Source: Clavibacter nebraskensis NCPPB 2581
Lineage (GTDB): Bacteria > Actinomycetota > Actinomycetes > Actinomycetales > Microbacteriaceae
Assembly (NCBI RefSeq): GCF_000355695.1
Contig: NC_020891.1
Coordinates: 2,418,001 to 2,482,000 of the forward strand
Direction of reading: 5' to 3'
Length of the DNA: 64,000 nt
The stretch's first letter is position 1, and the number at the start of each line of letters is the position of its first letter. The notes under the pieces are model-generated. The model was given only the letters and a program-made list of their open reading frames with translations, was not told the DNA's origin and searched no databases. The translations under genes and the position numbers were made by a program. Shown in pieces: positions 41,079-48,923 of this stretch.

Positions 41079-42958
41079 CACATATTCCTATCATCAACCA
41101 TTGAAGTAAGTTCACGAATCACTTTCGAACTGATCGGAGTGAGTCGCCGCCATGCAAGCGCCACGTCGGCGTAATCTTGAGGCGCCCGTGCAACATCCCA
41201 GCCTCCAGGCAGCTCGCGCCCAATAACCTTCGGGTCAGCACTATCGGGCCGCTCGCTTTCCCTGGATTGAACAGTAACGCGTGTAGGTAGCTTGACGACC
41301 TCCCCGGTCACCAGGGCCTCGCCAGTACGTAAAACTGGCACTGCATCAAACAGACCGGCCATGTTGTCCGGTAAAGTTGAACGAACAATACCCCGATCCG
41401 TTGCGTTTGTCATCCTCATAACAAAGAAAGACCCCAGCTGTGATAGCACGGACGGCCGGATATCAGAAGGACGTTGACTGACAATCATGACTCCGACGCC
41501 GAATTTCCGACCCTCTTTGACTATTCTGTCAACAATCTCGCCTGCGCCTTGAGTGCCGTCACCAAGGTACCGATGCGCCTCCTCGAGGACCACCAAAAGG
41601 GGCCTCTCGCGCCCGCCCTCAGACAGGTTACGCGCCCATACTAGGCTCTCGTATAACAGGCGCAACAAAACACTCGTCACTCGCTGAAGCACGGCGTTAG
41701 GCACTCCTGACAAATCTGCGATTACAATCGGGGTGGCGTTACCTAACCACAGTGCCAAAAAGTCGCCTAAATCGCATTGAACGCGACCACGTAGCGGCAC
41801 ATCCCAGCGCCCCGGCCGAAATAAGAAATCATACCTCGGATCTCGTAGCTTCGCCCCAAGGGAATTTGTTTGCCGCCGAGCGTTCACACTCGCCTGGCTG
41901 AGGTAGACACGATCAGGGCCACTTGTCGAAATGGGTCGATACGAGGGCGGCGATACGCTCTCGATATCCCCTCGAACCTGTTCACCGTCAGGCGTCAACG
42001 CATACGCTATTGTCTCATGCGTTTGACCGGTCGAAGGCTCCGAATGAGTCGCAAATTGCAACTCATGGAGAGTCATCCACAGCTTGCGCACACTGAATGG
42101 TATTGGAGTATCGACTGTGATGTTGTTTAGATCGAGACCTAGATCGTCCTCCGTCTGCACATATTCGCGCTTCATATCTAGCACCAGAGACTGAATTACA
42201 ACCGCAGAGTTCTCGTCGACTTCACCCAACGCCAAGTGCAAAAAATCCTCAAAAGGCAACGCCCAGTACGGCAAGTACATCTGTTCAGTAGCGGTATCGT
42301 GGTTACGGTTCTCAGTTGCGTCGACACGGAAGCACGTTGCTCGCGTTCCAAATGCCTGTTTGTACTCGCCGTGAACATCGATAATAAGTATTCGTGCGGA
42401 CGGAAACCGTGTTTTCTCGGAAAGAGCTGCCAGCAGAGAGGACACTGTCGTTGATTTACCGCTCCCAGTACTTCCGACAACAGCAGAATGTCGATTCACC
42501 AGAGCCGAAACGTCAATTCGAGCAGGCAAATGAGGAGCGTTGGATATGTGACCCAGCTGAATAGACTTTATCCCTGCGCCGACATCGTATATGCGGTTCA
42601 AATCACTCGCCGTGACTAACAGCACGGGATCACTTATGGATGGGTACCGAGATATCCCCCGATCAAAAGATCCGTCTCTGTGAGCCTCTCCTAGTAGCTC
42701 AAGCTTCATCCACGGTCGTCCTGGAACCGTCTCTGATTCGGGATGATCTCCGACCAGGGAAGAACCGACCTGAACCACGATCGCGAAGACATCGATAAGA
42801 CCGAGGGGAATTCGAACATACGCACCAACTTGCCCTACAAAATAGGCGTGACCCCTGGAGAAAGTCAATCCCGGAGCGGCCGCCGGAAGCACACTCGCCA
42901 TGACAGTGTCGCCTTGAACGCTTGAGACATCTCCGATTCGCATTGGATCACTGGGCAT
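41078..42958 (-). CDS. HerA-family hexameric ATPase
   Basis: 626 aa from ATG 42958 (AAGGG 8 nt upstream), overlapping the SIR2 stop by 11 bp. ATG 42943 (MRIGDVSS, the start of the HAS barrel) and GTG 42985 are alternatives. The N-terminal HAS-barrel runs to about residue 110. Walker A VGSTGSGKSTTVSSLLAALS is at 161-180, Walker B plus catalytic Glu in LLVVLEEAHRYLGDG, and the distal motif MIVSQRPSDIRPSVLSQLGS is followed by FFVMRMTNATDRGIV, as in HerA/FtsK-like translocases. In Sir2/HerA defence the HerA hexamer assembles with SIR2. An Arg-containing insert around residues 290-400 is family-specific. Confidence 0.92.
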   Translation of the reverse strand: MPSDPMRIGDVSSVQGDTVMASVLPAAAPGLTFSRGHAYFVGQVGAYVRIPLGLIDVFAIVVQVGSSLVGDHPESETVPGRPWMKLELLGEAHRDGSFDRGISRYPSISDPVLLVTASDLNRIYDVGAGIKSIQLGHISNAPHLPARIDVSALVNRHSAVVGSTGSGKSTTVSSLLAALSEKTRFPSARILIIDVHGEYKQAFGTRATCFRVDATENRNHDTATEQMYLPYWALPFEDFLHLALGEVDENSAVVIQSLVLDMKREYVQTEDDLGLDLNNITVDTPIPFSVRKLWMTLHELQFATHSEPSTGQTHETIAYALTPDGEQVRGDIESVSPPSYRPISTSGPDRVYLSQASVNARRQTNSLGAKLRDPRYDFLFRPGRWDVPLRGRVQCDLGDFLALWLGNATPIVIADLSGVPNAVLQRVTSVLLRLLYESLVWARNLSEGGRERPLLVVLEEAHRYLGDGTQGAGEIVDRIVKEGRKFGVGVMIVSQRPSDIRPSVLSQLGSFFVMRMTNATDRGIVRSTLPDNMAGLFDAVPVLRTGEALVTGEVVKLPTRVTVQSRESERPDSADPKVIGRELPGGWDVARAPQDYADVALAWRRLTPISSKVIRELTSMVDDRNM

Positions 42959-44084
42959 CTGGAATGCCCTTAGTTCGTGACTCACCCGTCAAGAGCCTTA
43001 GGAACTTTCCCAACTTGGCAAAATCCCCCAGATCGGATGACACCTGCACTTCTGCGTCGCCATCCTCAATTGAAGAAGCCCACCGACCTCTGGTTGTACC
43101 TATTACTCCTTCGGTGCTGCCCATGAGGATTAAATTCGCGGTGCTTTCGGCCATACCAACAGCTTCCTGATACAAGTCAAGACTTCCAAACAGCAAACCC
43201 TGAACGGTCGAAGTGGGGTTAGCTCGTAATGACTGCTCCAAAATCTCGTTGATGTGTTGGTCTCGGAATGAGTAGCCACACGTGACAAGAATGGCACCCG
43301 GCTTTCGCATGAAAGCTTTAAGCCTGTCCATCATGGCCAGATATGGAAGACGTCGGCTTTGATCATACTTTAGGTGACTCGGATAAACGAGTGCTGACGA
43401 TTCATCTCCGGGATCGGGCGCTTTCCGCACTACCTCACCATCGGGTTCTTGCGACCAGTTGATGGACCCATGAAGCTTCCATAGCAACGTCCAACGATTC
43501 GGTAGCTCGTCTTCCTCAATCGCTTCCAAATTGAAGGTCGGGTGACGTGAGCCCATAAAGCCGTCAAAGTACGCAATTCTCTGACGCTCGAACGCCTGCT
43601 CAATTAACATGTCGTAATTAGTTGTAAAGACCTGCGCCGGCGCCAGGCGTCGGACGGCTGCAACCCAGACAGCCAATGAAACGTAGGGACTATCCCCCTC
43701 CGGTAGCTCCGCGTCAACATGTTTGCGAATGCTCTTGGTAATGGCTGAATCGAGGGCGTTAAGATCCGCAATTGAGACTCCGCGGATATCAGCATCACCC
43801 GGAAGGCTCTTCATCGCCCGTATGTAGTTGAGTAGTTGTTCCAAGTTGCGCCTTTGCTCCGTTGGCAAATGCTCGATGAGAGCAGAGAGGGCAAGCGAGA
43901 GCGGCTGAGGAACTTCCTTCACAATCAAGTCTGTGAGGTCTTCAAGGCCAGGAACGAGAGGCTTACCCCCCTTCCGCATGGACATAGGGGCGCCGGCCCC
44001 TAAAAGGAATCCAACCGGCTTTTTTTCCTGCTCCAATGCAGATCGCAAGTAAGATTCGTGTTGGTGCAAGTTGTGCATCGTCAT
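42948..44084 (-). CDS. SIR2-domain NADase-type defence effector
   Basis: 378 aa from ATG 44084 (AGGG upstream); a GTG at 44138 would add 18 residues. SIR2 motifs: PVGFLLGAGAPMS (NAD-binding GAG, residues 29-31), VFTTNYDMLIEQAF (Asn156/Asp158), WKLHGSINW (catalytic His205), ILVTCGYSFRDQHINEIL. These match the antiviral SIR2 group (SIR2_2-like), which destroys NAD+ when phage infection is sensed, rather than protein deacetylases. The C-terminus (about 330-378) is extra. Stop overlaps herA. Base composition is foreign. A 20-bp palindrome lies about 90 bp upstream of the start. Confidence 0.92.
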   Translation of the reverse strand: MTMHNLHQHESYLRSALEQEKKPVGFLLGAGAPMSMRKGGKPLVPGLEDLTDLIVKEVPQPLSLALSALIEHLPTEQRRNLEQLLNYIRAMKSLPGDADIRGVSIADLNALDSAITKSIRKHVDAELPEGDSPYVSLAVWVAAVRRLAPAQVFTTNYDMLIEQAFERQRIAYFDGFMGSRHPTFNLEAIEEDELPNRWTLLWKLHGSINWSQEPDGEVVRKAPDPGDESSALVYPSHLKYDQSRRLPYLAMMDRLKAFMRKPGAILVTCGYSFRDQHINEILEQSLRANPTSTVQGLLFGSLDLYQEAVGMAESTANLILMGSTEGVIGTTRGRWASSIEDGDAEVQVSSDLGDFAKLGKFLRLLTGESRTKGIPDAQ

Positions 44085-44172
44085 GGCATCCCTGTCTTCA
44101 CGACTTGACCCTATTGCGTTTTCGAACGATGAGGTCACCCCCAGTTACGGGGTGCGTGCGAACGAATACTCT

Positions 44173-44192
44173 TATCCGACGCGCGTCGGATA
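44173..44192. promoter_or_regulatory. Perfect 20-bp palindrome upstream of the SIR2-HerA-KTSC operon
   Basis: Half-site TATCCGACGC followed by its exact reverse complement. It sits between the SIR2 start and the prpB stop. It can be an operator for the defence operon, a terminator hairpin for prpB (its mRNA runs leftward through here), or a recombination-site core. No T-run follows, which makes a terminator less likely. Confidence 0.6.
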
Positions 44193-44246
44193 GGATTTAC
44201 TGCAGTTAGCTCTTGATGATTCTGCGCGCCGTGGAAGAGTCTGCCG

Positions 44247-44465
44247 AGGCATCACGCCCCGCCGCGGTTCCCCTCCAGCGTGAACGCGAAGACGTCCTCG
44301 TCGAACGCGCTGTAGCCCGCGTAGTCGAGGAGCTCGTAGAGGCGGGCGCGGGTCTGCATCTCGGGCACCTTCGACGCGAGCGTGCCCTCCTCGAGGATCG
44401 CGTCGAGGCCGCGCTCGGCGGCGCCCATCGCGAGGCGCAGCAGCGACACCGGGTAGATGACGATG
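44247..44465 (-). repeat. Copy 3: the functional prpB 3' end
   Basis: The reference copy, continuous with the rest of prpB. It shares AGGCATCACG with copy 1 beyond the stop codon, while copy 2 matches only from ATCACG. That places the shared boundary just 3' of the prpB stop. Confidence 0.9.
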
Positions 44466-45166
44466 TTCACGCCCACGTCGCGCAGCTGCGACGTCGTGAA
44501 CAGCTCGCTCTTCCCGAACTCGGTCATGTTGGCGAGGATCGGCACGTCGACCGCGGCGCGCATCGCCTCGAACTCGGCGAGGTCCGCCATCGCCTCGGGG
44601 AAGATCGCGTCGCCACCGGCGTCCACCAGCGCCTTCGCCCGGTCGACGGCGGCGGCCATGCCGTCGACGCCGCGCACGTCGGTGCGGGCCATGACCAGCA
44701 GGTCGGGGTCGCGGCGGGCGTCGACGGCCGCGCGGATCCGCTTGAGCGCGGTCGACTCGTCGACCACCTGCTTGCCGTCGAGGTGGCCGCAGCGCTTGGG
44801 GTTCACCTGGTCCTCAATGTGGAGGCCCGCGACGCCGGCGTCCTCGAGCATCTGCACGGTGCGGGCGACGTTCATCGGCTCGCCGAAGCCCGTGTCGGCG
44901 TCGACGAGGCACGGCAGGTCGGTGACGCGCGCGATCTGCTGCGAGCGCCCGGCCACCTCGGTGAGCGTGGTGAGGCCGATGTCCGGCAGGCCGAGGTCCG
45001 CCGAGAGCACGGCGCCGGAGATGTAGACGCCGTCCATGCCCTTGTCCTGGATGAGGCGGGCCGACAGCGGGTTGAACGCGCCGGGCATGCGGAGCAGCTC
45101 GCCGGACGCGAGCCGCTCGCGGAACGCGCGGCGCTTGGCGGCGGAGGTGAGGGTGGAGTGCAGCAC
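44252..45166 (-). CDS. prpB: 2-methylisocitrate lyase
   Basis: 304 aa from GTG 45166, overlapping the prpD stop (TAGTG). ICL/PEPM-type TIM barrel: LVDADTGFGEPMNVARTVQM, EDQVNPKRCGHLDGK (catalytic K-R-C-G-H), and the Mg-binding region VMARTDVRGVDG. It splits 2-methylisocitrate into pyruvate and succinate, the last step of the 2-methylcitrate cycle. Its last ~70 codons are duplicated twice in the adjoining island, yet this gene itself is intact. Confidence 0.95.
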   Translation of the reverse strand: MLHSTLTSAAKRRAFRERLASGELLRMPGAFNPLSARLIQDKGMDGVYISGAVLSADLGLPDIGLTTLTEVAGRSQQIARVTDLPCLVDADTGFGEPMNVARTVQMLEDAGVAGLHIEDQVNPKRCGHLDGKQVVDESTALKRIRAAVDARRDPDLLVMARTDVRGVDGMAAAVDRAKALVDAGGDAIFPEAMADLAEFEAMRAAVDVPILANMTEFGKSELFTTSQLRDVGVNIVIYPVSLLRLAMGAAERGLDAILEEGTLASKVPEMQTRARLYELLDYAGYSAFDEDVFAFTLEGNRGGA

Positions 45167-46716
45167 TAGAGGAGTCCCTTCGGGGAGCCGGCGCCGTCGA
45201 GGAGGCCCGGTCGTGCGGTGACGGTGAGGCCGGCGAGCTCGTCGGCGGTGAGCTCGGGCAGGCGTTCCACGAGGGCGAGGAAGCGGTCGACCTCGGCCTC
45301 CTCGAGCACGCCGTCGGCGAGCGTGCGCAGCTTGGCGACGTAGTCGGCGCGCGCGAACGGCCGGGCGCCGAGCGGGTGCGCGTCGGCGACGGCGATCTCG
45401 TCGACGATGGTCGAGCCGTCCGTCAGGCGGATCTCCACCCGGCCACCGAACGCCTTCTCGGCCGGGTCCATGGAGTGGTACCGGCGGGTCCACTCCGGGT
45501 CCTCGGTCGTGGTGACGCGCCGCCAGAGGTCCACCGTGTCGGGGCGGCCGGCGCGCTCGGGCGCGTACGAGTCGACGTGGTGCCAGGCGCCGTCCTGCAG
45601 CGCCACCGTGAAGATGTACGGGATCGAGTGATCGAGCGTCTCGCGGCTGGCGCGCGGGTCGTACTTCTGCGGGTCGTTCGCGCCGGAGCCGATGACCACG
45701 TGCGTGTGGTGCGACGAGTGGATGAGGACGCGGTCGATCGCGTCCGCGTCGGCGAGCACGGGGTGGGTGTTGTGCAGGCGGCGCGCGAGGTCGATCCACG
45801 CCTGCGCCTGGTACTCGGCCGAGTGCTCCTTCGTGTATGTGTCGAGGATCGCCCGCTTGGCCTCGCCCGGCGCGGGCAGCGGCACGTCGTAGGAGGCCGC
45901 GGGGCCGTCGAGCAGCCACGCGATCACGCCGTCCTCGCCCTCGTAGATGGGGGTGGGGCTGGTCTGGCCGCGCATCGCCCGGTCGATCGCCTCGACGGCC
46001 ATCTTCCCGGCGAACGCGGGCGCGTGCGCCTTCCACGTGCTGATGGCGCCCTTGCGCGACTGCCGCGTGGCGGTCGTGGTGTGCAGCGCCTGGCCCACGC
46101 CCTGGAAGACGGTCTCCTGATCCAGCCCGAGCAGCGTGCCGATGCCGGCGGCGGCCGACGGGCCGAGGTGCGCGACGTGGTCGATCTTGTGCGCGTGCAG
46201 GCTGATGGCCTTCACGAGGTCCACCTGGATCTCGTAGCCGGTCGCGATGCCGCGGATCACGTCGGCGCCCGTGAGAGCGCGGCCGTCGGGGCGGCCTCCA
46301 GCTGCGGCGTGCTGGGCGGCGGCGAGGATCGGCGGGATGTTGTCGCCCGGGTGCGAGTACTCGGCGGCGAGGAACGTGTCGTGGTAGTCGAGCTCGCGCA
46401 CGGCCACGCCGTTCGCCCAGGCCGCCCACTCGGCGCTCACGCGGGTGGCGGGATCCGCGCCCACGACGGTCGCGCCCGCACCGGCCGTGGACGGCCCGTG
46501 CGCGAGCGCCTGCGCGCGCGCCGCGACGACAGGCGCGCGCGTGAGCGAGGCGGTCGCGACCGCGGCGTTGTCGATGATGCGGTTGACGATCATCTCGGTG
46601 ACTTCGGCGTCGACCTCGACCGGATCCGCGGCGACGGCGGCGATGCGCCCCGCCAGCTGCTCCCCGGGAGGCAGGGCCTCGTCGCTGCGGTGGACGCGGA
46701 CGCGGTGGATCTGCAT
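45166..46716 (-). CDS. prpD: 2-methylcitrate dehydratase (MmgE/PrpD family)
   Basis: 516 aa from ATG 46716 with GAGGAAGAG upstream (a GTG at 46728 is possible). MmgE/PrpD features: [56 protein letters not shown], and [18 protein letters not shown], then a C-terminal lid domain. It dehydrates 2-methylcitrate to 2-methyl-cis-aconitate. It forms a two-gene unit with prpB; prpC is 8 kb downstream. Confidence 0.95.
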   Translation of the reverse strand: MQIHRVRVHRSDEALPPGEQLAGRIAAVAADPVEVDAEVTEMIVNRIIDNAAVATASLTRAPVVAARAQALAHGPSTAGAGATVVGADPATRVSAEWAAWANGVAVRELDYHDTFLAAEYSHPGDNIPPILAAAQHAAAGGRPDGRALTGADVIRGIATGYEIQVDLVKAISLHAHKIDHVAHLGPSAAAGIGTLLGLDQETVFQGVGQALHTTTATRQSRKGAISTWKAHAPAFAGKMAVEAIDRAMRGQTSPTPIYEGEDGVIAWLLDGPAASYDVPLPAPGEAKRAILDTYTKEHSAEYQAQAWIDLARRLHNTHPVLADADAIDRVLIHSSHHTHVVIGSGANDPQKYDPRASRETLDHSIPYIFTVALQDGAWHHVDSYAPERAGRPDTVDLWRRVTTTEDPEWTRRYHSMDPAEKAFGGRVEIRLTDGSTIVDEIAVADAHPLGARPFARADYVAKLRTLADGVLEEAEVDRFLALVERLPELTADELAGLTVTARPGLLDGAGSPKGLL

Positions 46717-46817
46717 GCTCTTCCTCACGGTCGGGCGCCTGTCGCGGCGGGCTCGGGGCCCCGTCCGCGCGGCACCGGTCCAGCGTATCCACCGGCGGGC
46801 CCGCCCTACGCTGGAGC

Positions 46818-47750
46818 GTGCTCACCGTCGCCCCGGAGTCCCCCCGCGCACACGATGTGCTGCCGCTCCTGCGGCAGGCCGACGAGTTCGCGCTCGCCCT
46901 CTACCCGGCCGAGAACTACCACGCGCTCGACGTCGGCGACCTCGAGCGGCCTGGCGTCACCTTCCTCGTCGCGCGCCACGACGGCCGCGCGCTCGGCACG
47001 GCGGCGGTCGTCGACGGGGGCGACGGATCCGCGGAGCTGAAGCGCGTGTTCGTCACGGACGCGGCGCGCGGCCTCGGCGTCGGGCGCGCGCTCCTGGTCG
47101 CCGCCGAGGAGCGGTCCCGCGCGCTCGGCGCCGACGTCATGCGGCTCGAGACCGGCCTGCCGCAGACCGCCGCCATCGCGATGTACGAGCGGGGCGACTA
47201 CCGGCACGTGCCGCGCTTCGGGAAGTACGCCGAGGATCCGACGAGCGTCTGCATGGAGCGCGACCTGCGCCAGGATCCCGGGCCGCTCCCCCGCTGGATC
47301 CTCCGCCCGGCGCTCCCCGACGACGCGACATGGATGGCCGAGCTCCGCGCCGTCGTCCTGCGGCCCGACCTCGAGCGGCTCGGCCGGTGGGATCCGGTGC
47401 GGGTCCGCCGCCGCTTCCTCGACGGCTGGGCGCCCGAGCGCACCTCGGTGATCCGCGTCGACGGCCGCGACGTCGGCCTCATCGCCCGCCGCGACGAGCC
47501 CGACGCGCGATGGATCGAGCACTTCTACCTCAATCCCGTGGTGCAGGGCGAGGGGATCGGCGGCGAGGTGCTGCGCGACCTCATGGTGCGGCACGACGAC
47601 GGCCGCCCGTTCCGCCTCGACGTGCTCCAGGGCAGCGCCGCGCGGCGGCTGTACGAGCGGGCCGGGTTCCGGGTCGAGCGGGAGGACGCGGTGGACGTGT
47701 GGCTGGTGGCGCTCCGGGCCGACGGTCCGCGAGCCCGCCGCGGGATTTGA
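46818..47750 (+). CDS. Double GNAT-domain acetyltransferase
   Basis: 310 aa from a GTG 5 nt after TACGCT (leaderless). Two acetyltransferase modules in tandem. Residues 1-~150 have [20 protein letters not shown] and [16 protein letters not shown]. Residues ~160-310 have [20 protein letters not shown] and [20 protein letters not shown]. The first has a good acetyl-CoA loop (R-G-L-G-V-G-R-A), the second a variant one (Q-G-E-G-I-G). Such fusions often place two independent GNAT enzymes in one chain; substrates unknown. Confidence 0.87.
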   Translation: MLTVAPESPRAHDVLPLLRQADEFALALYPAENYHALDVGDLERPGVTFLVARHDGRALGTAAVVDGGDGSAELKRVFVTDAARGLGVGRALLVAAEERSRALGADVMRLETGLPQTAAIAMYERGDYRHVPRFGKYAEDPTSVCMERDLRQDPGPLPRWILRPALPDDATWMAELRAVVLRPDLERLGRWDPVRVRRRFLDGWAPERTSVIRVDGRDVGLIARRDEPDARWIEHFYLNPVVQGEGIGGEVLRDLMVRHDDGRPFRLDVLQGSAARRLYERAGFRVEREDAVDVWLVALRADGPRARRGI

Positions 47751-47773
47751 CTCCCTCGGACGCCCCGCCGTAC

Positions 47774-47795
47774 GTTCGTTGAACGTTCAACGAAC
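47774..47795. promoter_or_regulatory. Perfect 22-bp palindrome upstream of doxX-like gene
   Basis: Half-site GTTCGTTGAAC plus its exact reverse complement, ending 14 nt before the ATG at 47810 and just before the ribosome-binding site AGAGGGG. Size and symmetry suit a TetR-family dimer. No TetR gene lies beside it, so the regulator would act from elsewhere. Confidence 0.75.
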
Positions 47796-47809
47796 AGAGG
47801 GGACCCCGC

Positions 47810-48253
47810 ATGCGCACCCTGCTCCACCCGGCCCGCACGACGCCCGCCCTCCAGGACGCCGCCCTGCTCGTCGCCCGCGTCGCGATCGGCTTCATCCTCA
47901 TGGCGCATGGGCTGCAGAAGTTCCTGCAGTACACCCTCGACGGGACGGCCGCCTCGTTCACGGAGATGGGCATCCCGGCCCCCGGTGCGGCGGCCGTCTT
48001 CGCCGCGACGGTCGAGACCGTCGGCGGGGCGGCCCTGATCCTCGGGCTCCTGACGCCCGTGTTCGCGGCGCTGAACATCCTCAACCTGCTCGGCGCCCTC
48101 GTCATCGTGCACGCGAGCAAGGGCGTCTTCGTCGACGGCGGGGGCTACGAGCTCGTGCTCGGGCTGATCGCCGGCCTGGTCGTCGTCGCGCTGCTGGGAG
48201 CAGGCCGCCTCAGCATGGACCACCTCGTCAGCCGCCGGCGGCAGACGGCCTGA
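47810..48253 (+). CDS. DoxX-family membrane protein
   Basis: 147 aa, ATG with AGAGGGG upstream. Four helices with the DoxX signatures LLVARVAIGFILMAHGLQKF, FAATVETVGGAALILGLL and VIVHASKGVFVDGGGYELVL. DoxX proteins take part in thiol/redox or superoxide response at the membrane. A perfect dyad sits over the 5' leader, which indicates repressor control. Confidence 0.9.
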   Translation: MRTLLHPARTTPALQDAALLVARVAIGFILMAHGLQKFLQYTLDGTAASFTEMGIPAPGAAAVFAATVETVGGAALILGLLTPVFAALNILNLLGALVIVHASKGVFVDGGGYELVLGLIAGLVVVALLGAGRLSMDHLVSRRRQTA

Positions 48254-48344
48254 GCGCAGGGACGCCCCGAGGAGGACGTCGGCGCCAGCTCGCCGACGGA
48301 GCCGCCCTACGCGGGATCCACATCAGAGGAGACGGGACCACGAG

Positions 48345-48695
48345 GTGGATCACGCAGCGCCGCGCGACGACCGGTGGGCGAACGTCGCGATCCTGATGGG
48401 CGCCGTCGCGCTCGGCGTGTACGCCGTGCTCTGGGGCGTCATGTGGATCCCCACCTACATCGACGGCACCGGACTGCTGAGCCTCCACCCGCTGTTCCTC
48501 CTCGCGGGGGTGCCCCTCGAGCTCCTGGCGCTCCTCAGCCTGGTGTTCGCGATCATCGCCCTGGCCATGCGGCGAGGCAGGACCGCCGGCACCGTCGCGA
48601 TCCTGGTCGCCGACGCCGTGTTCGTCGTCCTGTCCCTCCCGACGCTCTGGTTCGGCGAGTTCCCGTGGTACGCCTTCACCCCCGGCGGAGGATGA
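48345..48695 (+). CDS. Small membrane protein with four predicted helices
   Basis: 116 aa from GTG 48345. Helices: WANVAILMGAVALGVYAVLW, LHPLFLLAGVPLELLALLSL plus VFAIIALAM, and TVAILVADAVFVVLSLPTLW. It ends in a short external tail (FGEFPWYAFTPGGG). No family recognised. It is downstream of the DoxX gene in the same direction (91 bp gap) and may be co-transcribed. Confidence 0.65.
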   Translation: MDHAAPRDDRWANVAILMGAVALGVYAVLWGVMWIPTYIDGTGLLSLHPLFLLAGVPLELLALLSLVFAIIALAMRRGRTAGTVAILVADAVFVVLSLPTLWFGEFPWYAFTPGGG

Positions 48696-48923
48696 GGAGC
48701 ACGACGTGACCGCGGCCGCCGGCAGCTCCGCCTCCGCCGCCGCCCGGCTCGTCGGCCGGCGACGCCGCCGCGCGCCCCGGGGCCCAGGAGTTCACGGAAG
48801 CAGAACGTCCCGTTCATGCACAGGGTCGGGCCGCGCCCGATGATCCTCGTGCCGATCTCCCGCGCGTCTGCGCGGCCGGCCTGCGCGACCCCGCGCGCAT
48901 CCCCTCCCCACAGAAGGACGAAC

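Larger units (their letters stand above)
39292..44250. mobile_element. Defence island of two cassettes inserted at the prpB 3' end
   Basis: Limits are copy 1 of the prpB end on the left and the intact prpB stop on the right. Between them DNA is AT-richer by eye (many TTT, AAA and TTA stretches), and the GGATCC motif common elsewhere appears once (40440). Cassette A holds the HEPN protein; cassette B holds KTSC, HerA and SIR2. Copy 2 of the prpB end divides them. No integrase, transposase or short target duplication was found, so the mechanism is open. Confidence 0.7.

Noticed and set aside
39292-44250. Insertion-sequence origin of the prpB-end repeats
   Set aside because: The repeats are direct, gene-derived and about 190-215 bp. 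There are no terminal inverted repeats, short target duplications or transposase, so an IS explanation does not fit.
48706-48842. A short plus-strand GTG frame after GAGGAG
   Set aside because: The predicted 45-aa product is Arg/Ala/Ser-rich with no recognisable pattern and ends in out-of-frame-like sequence. Not convincing.
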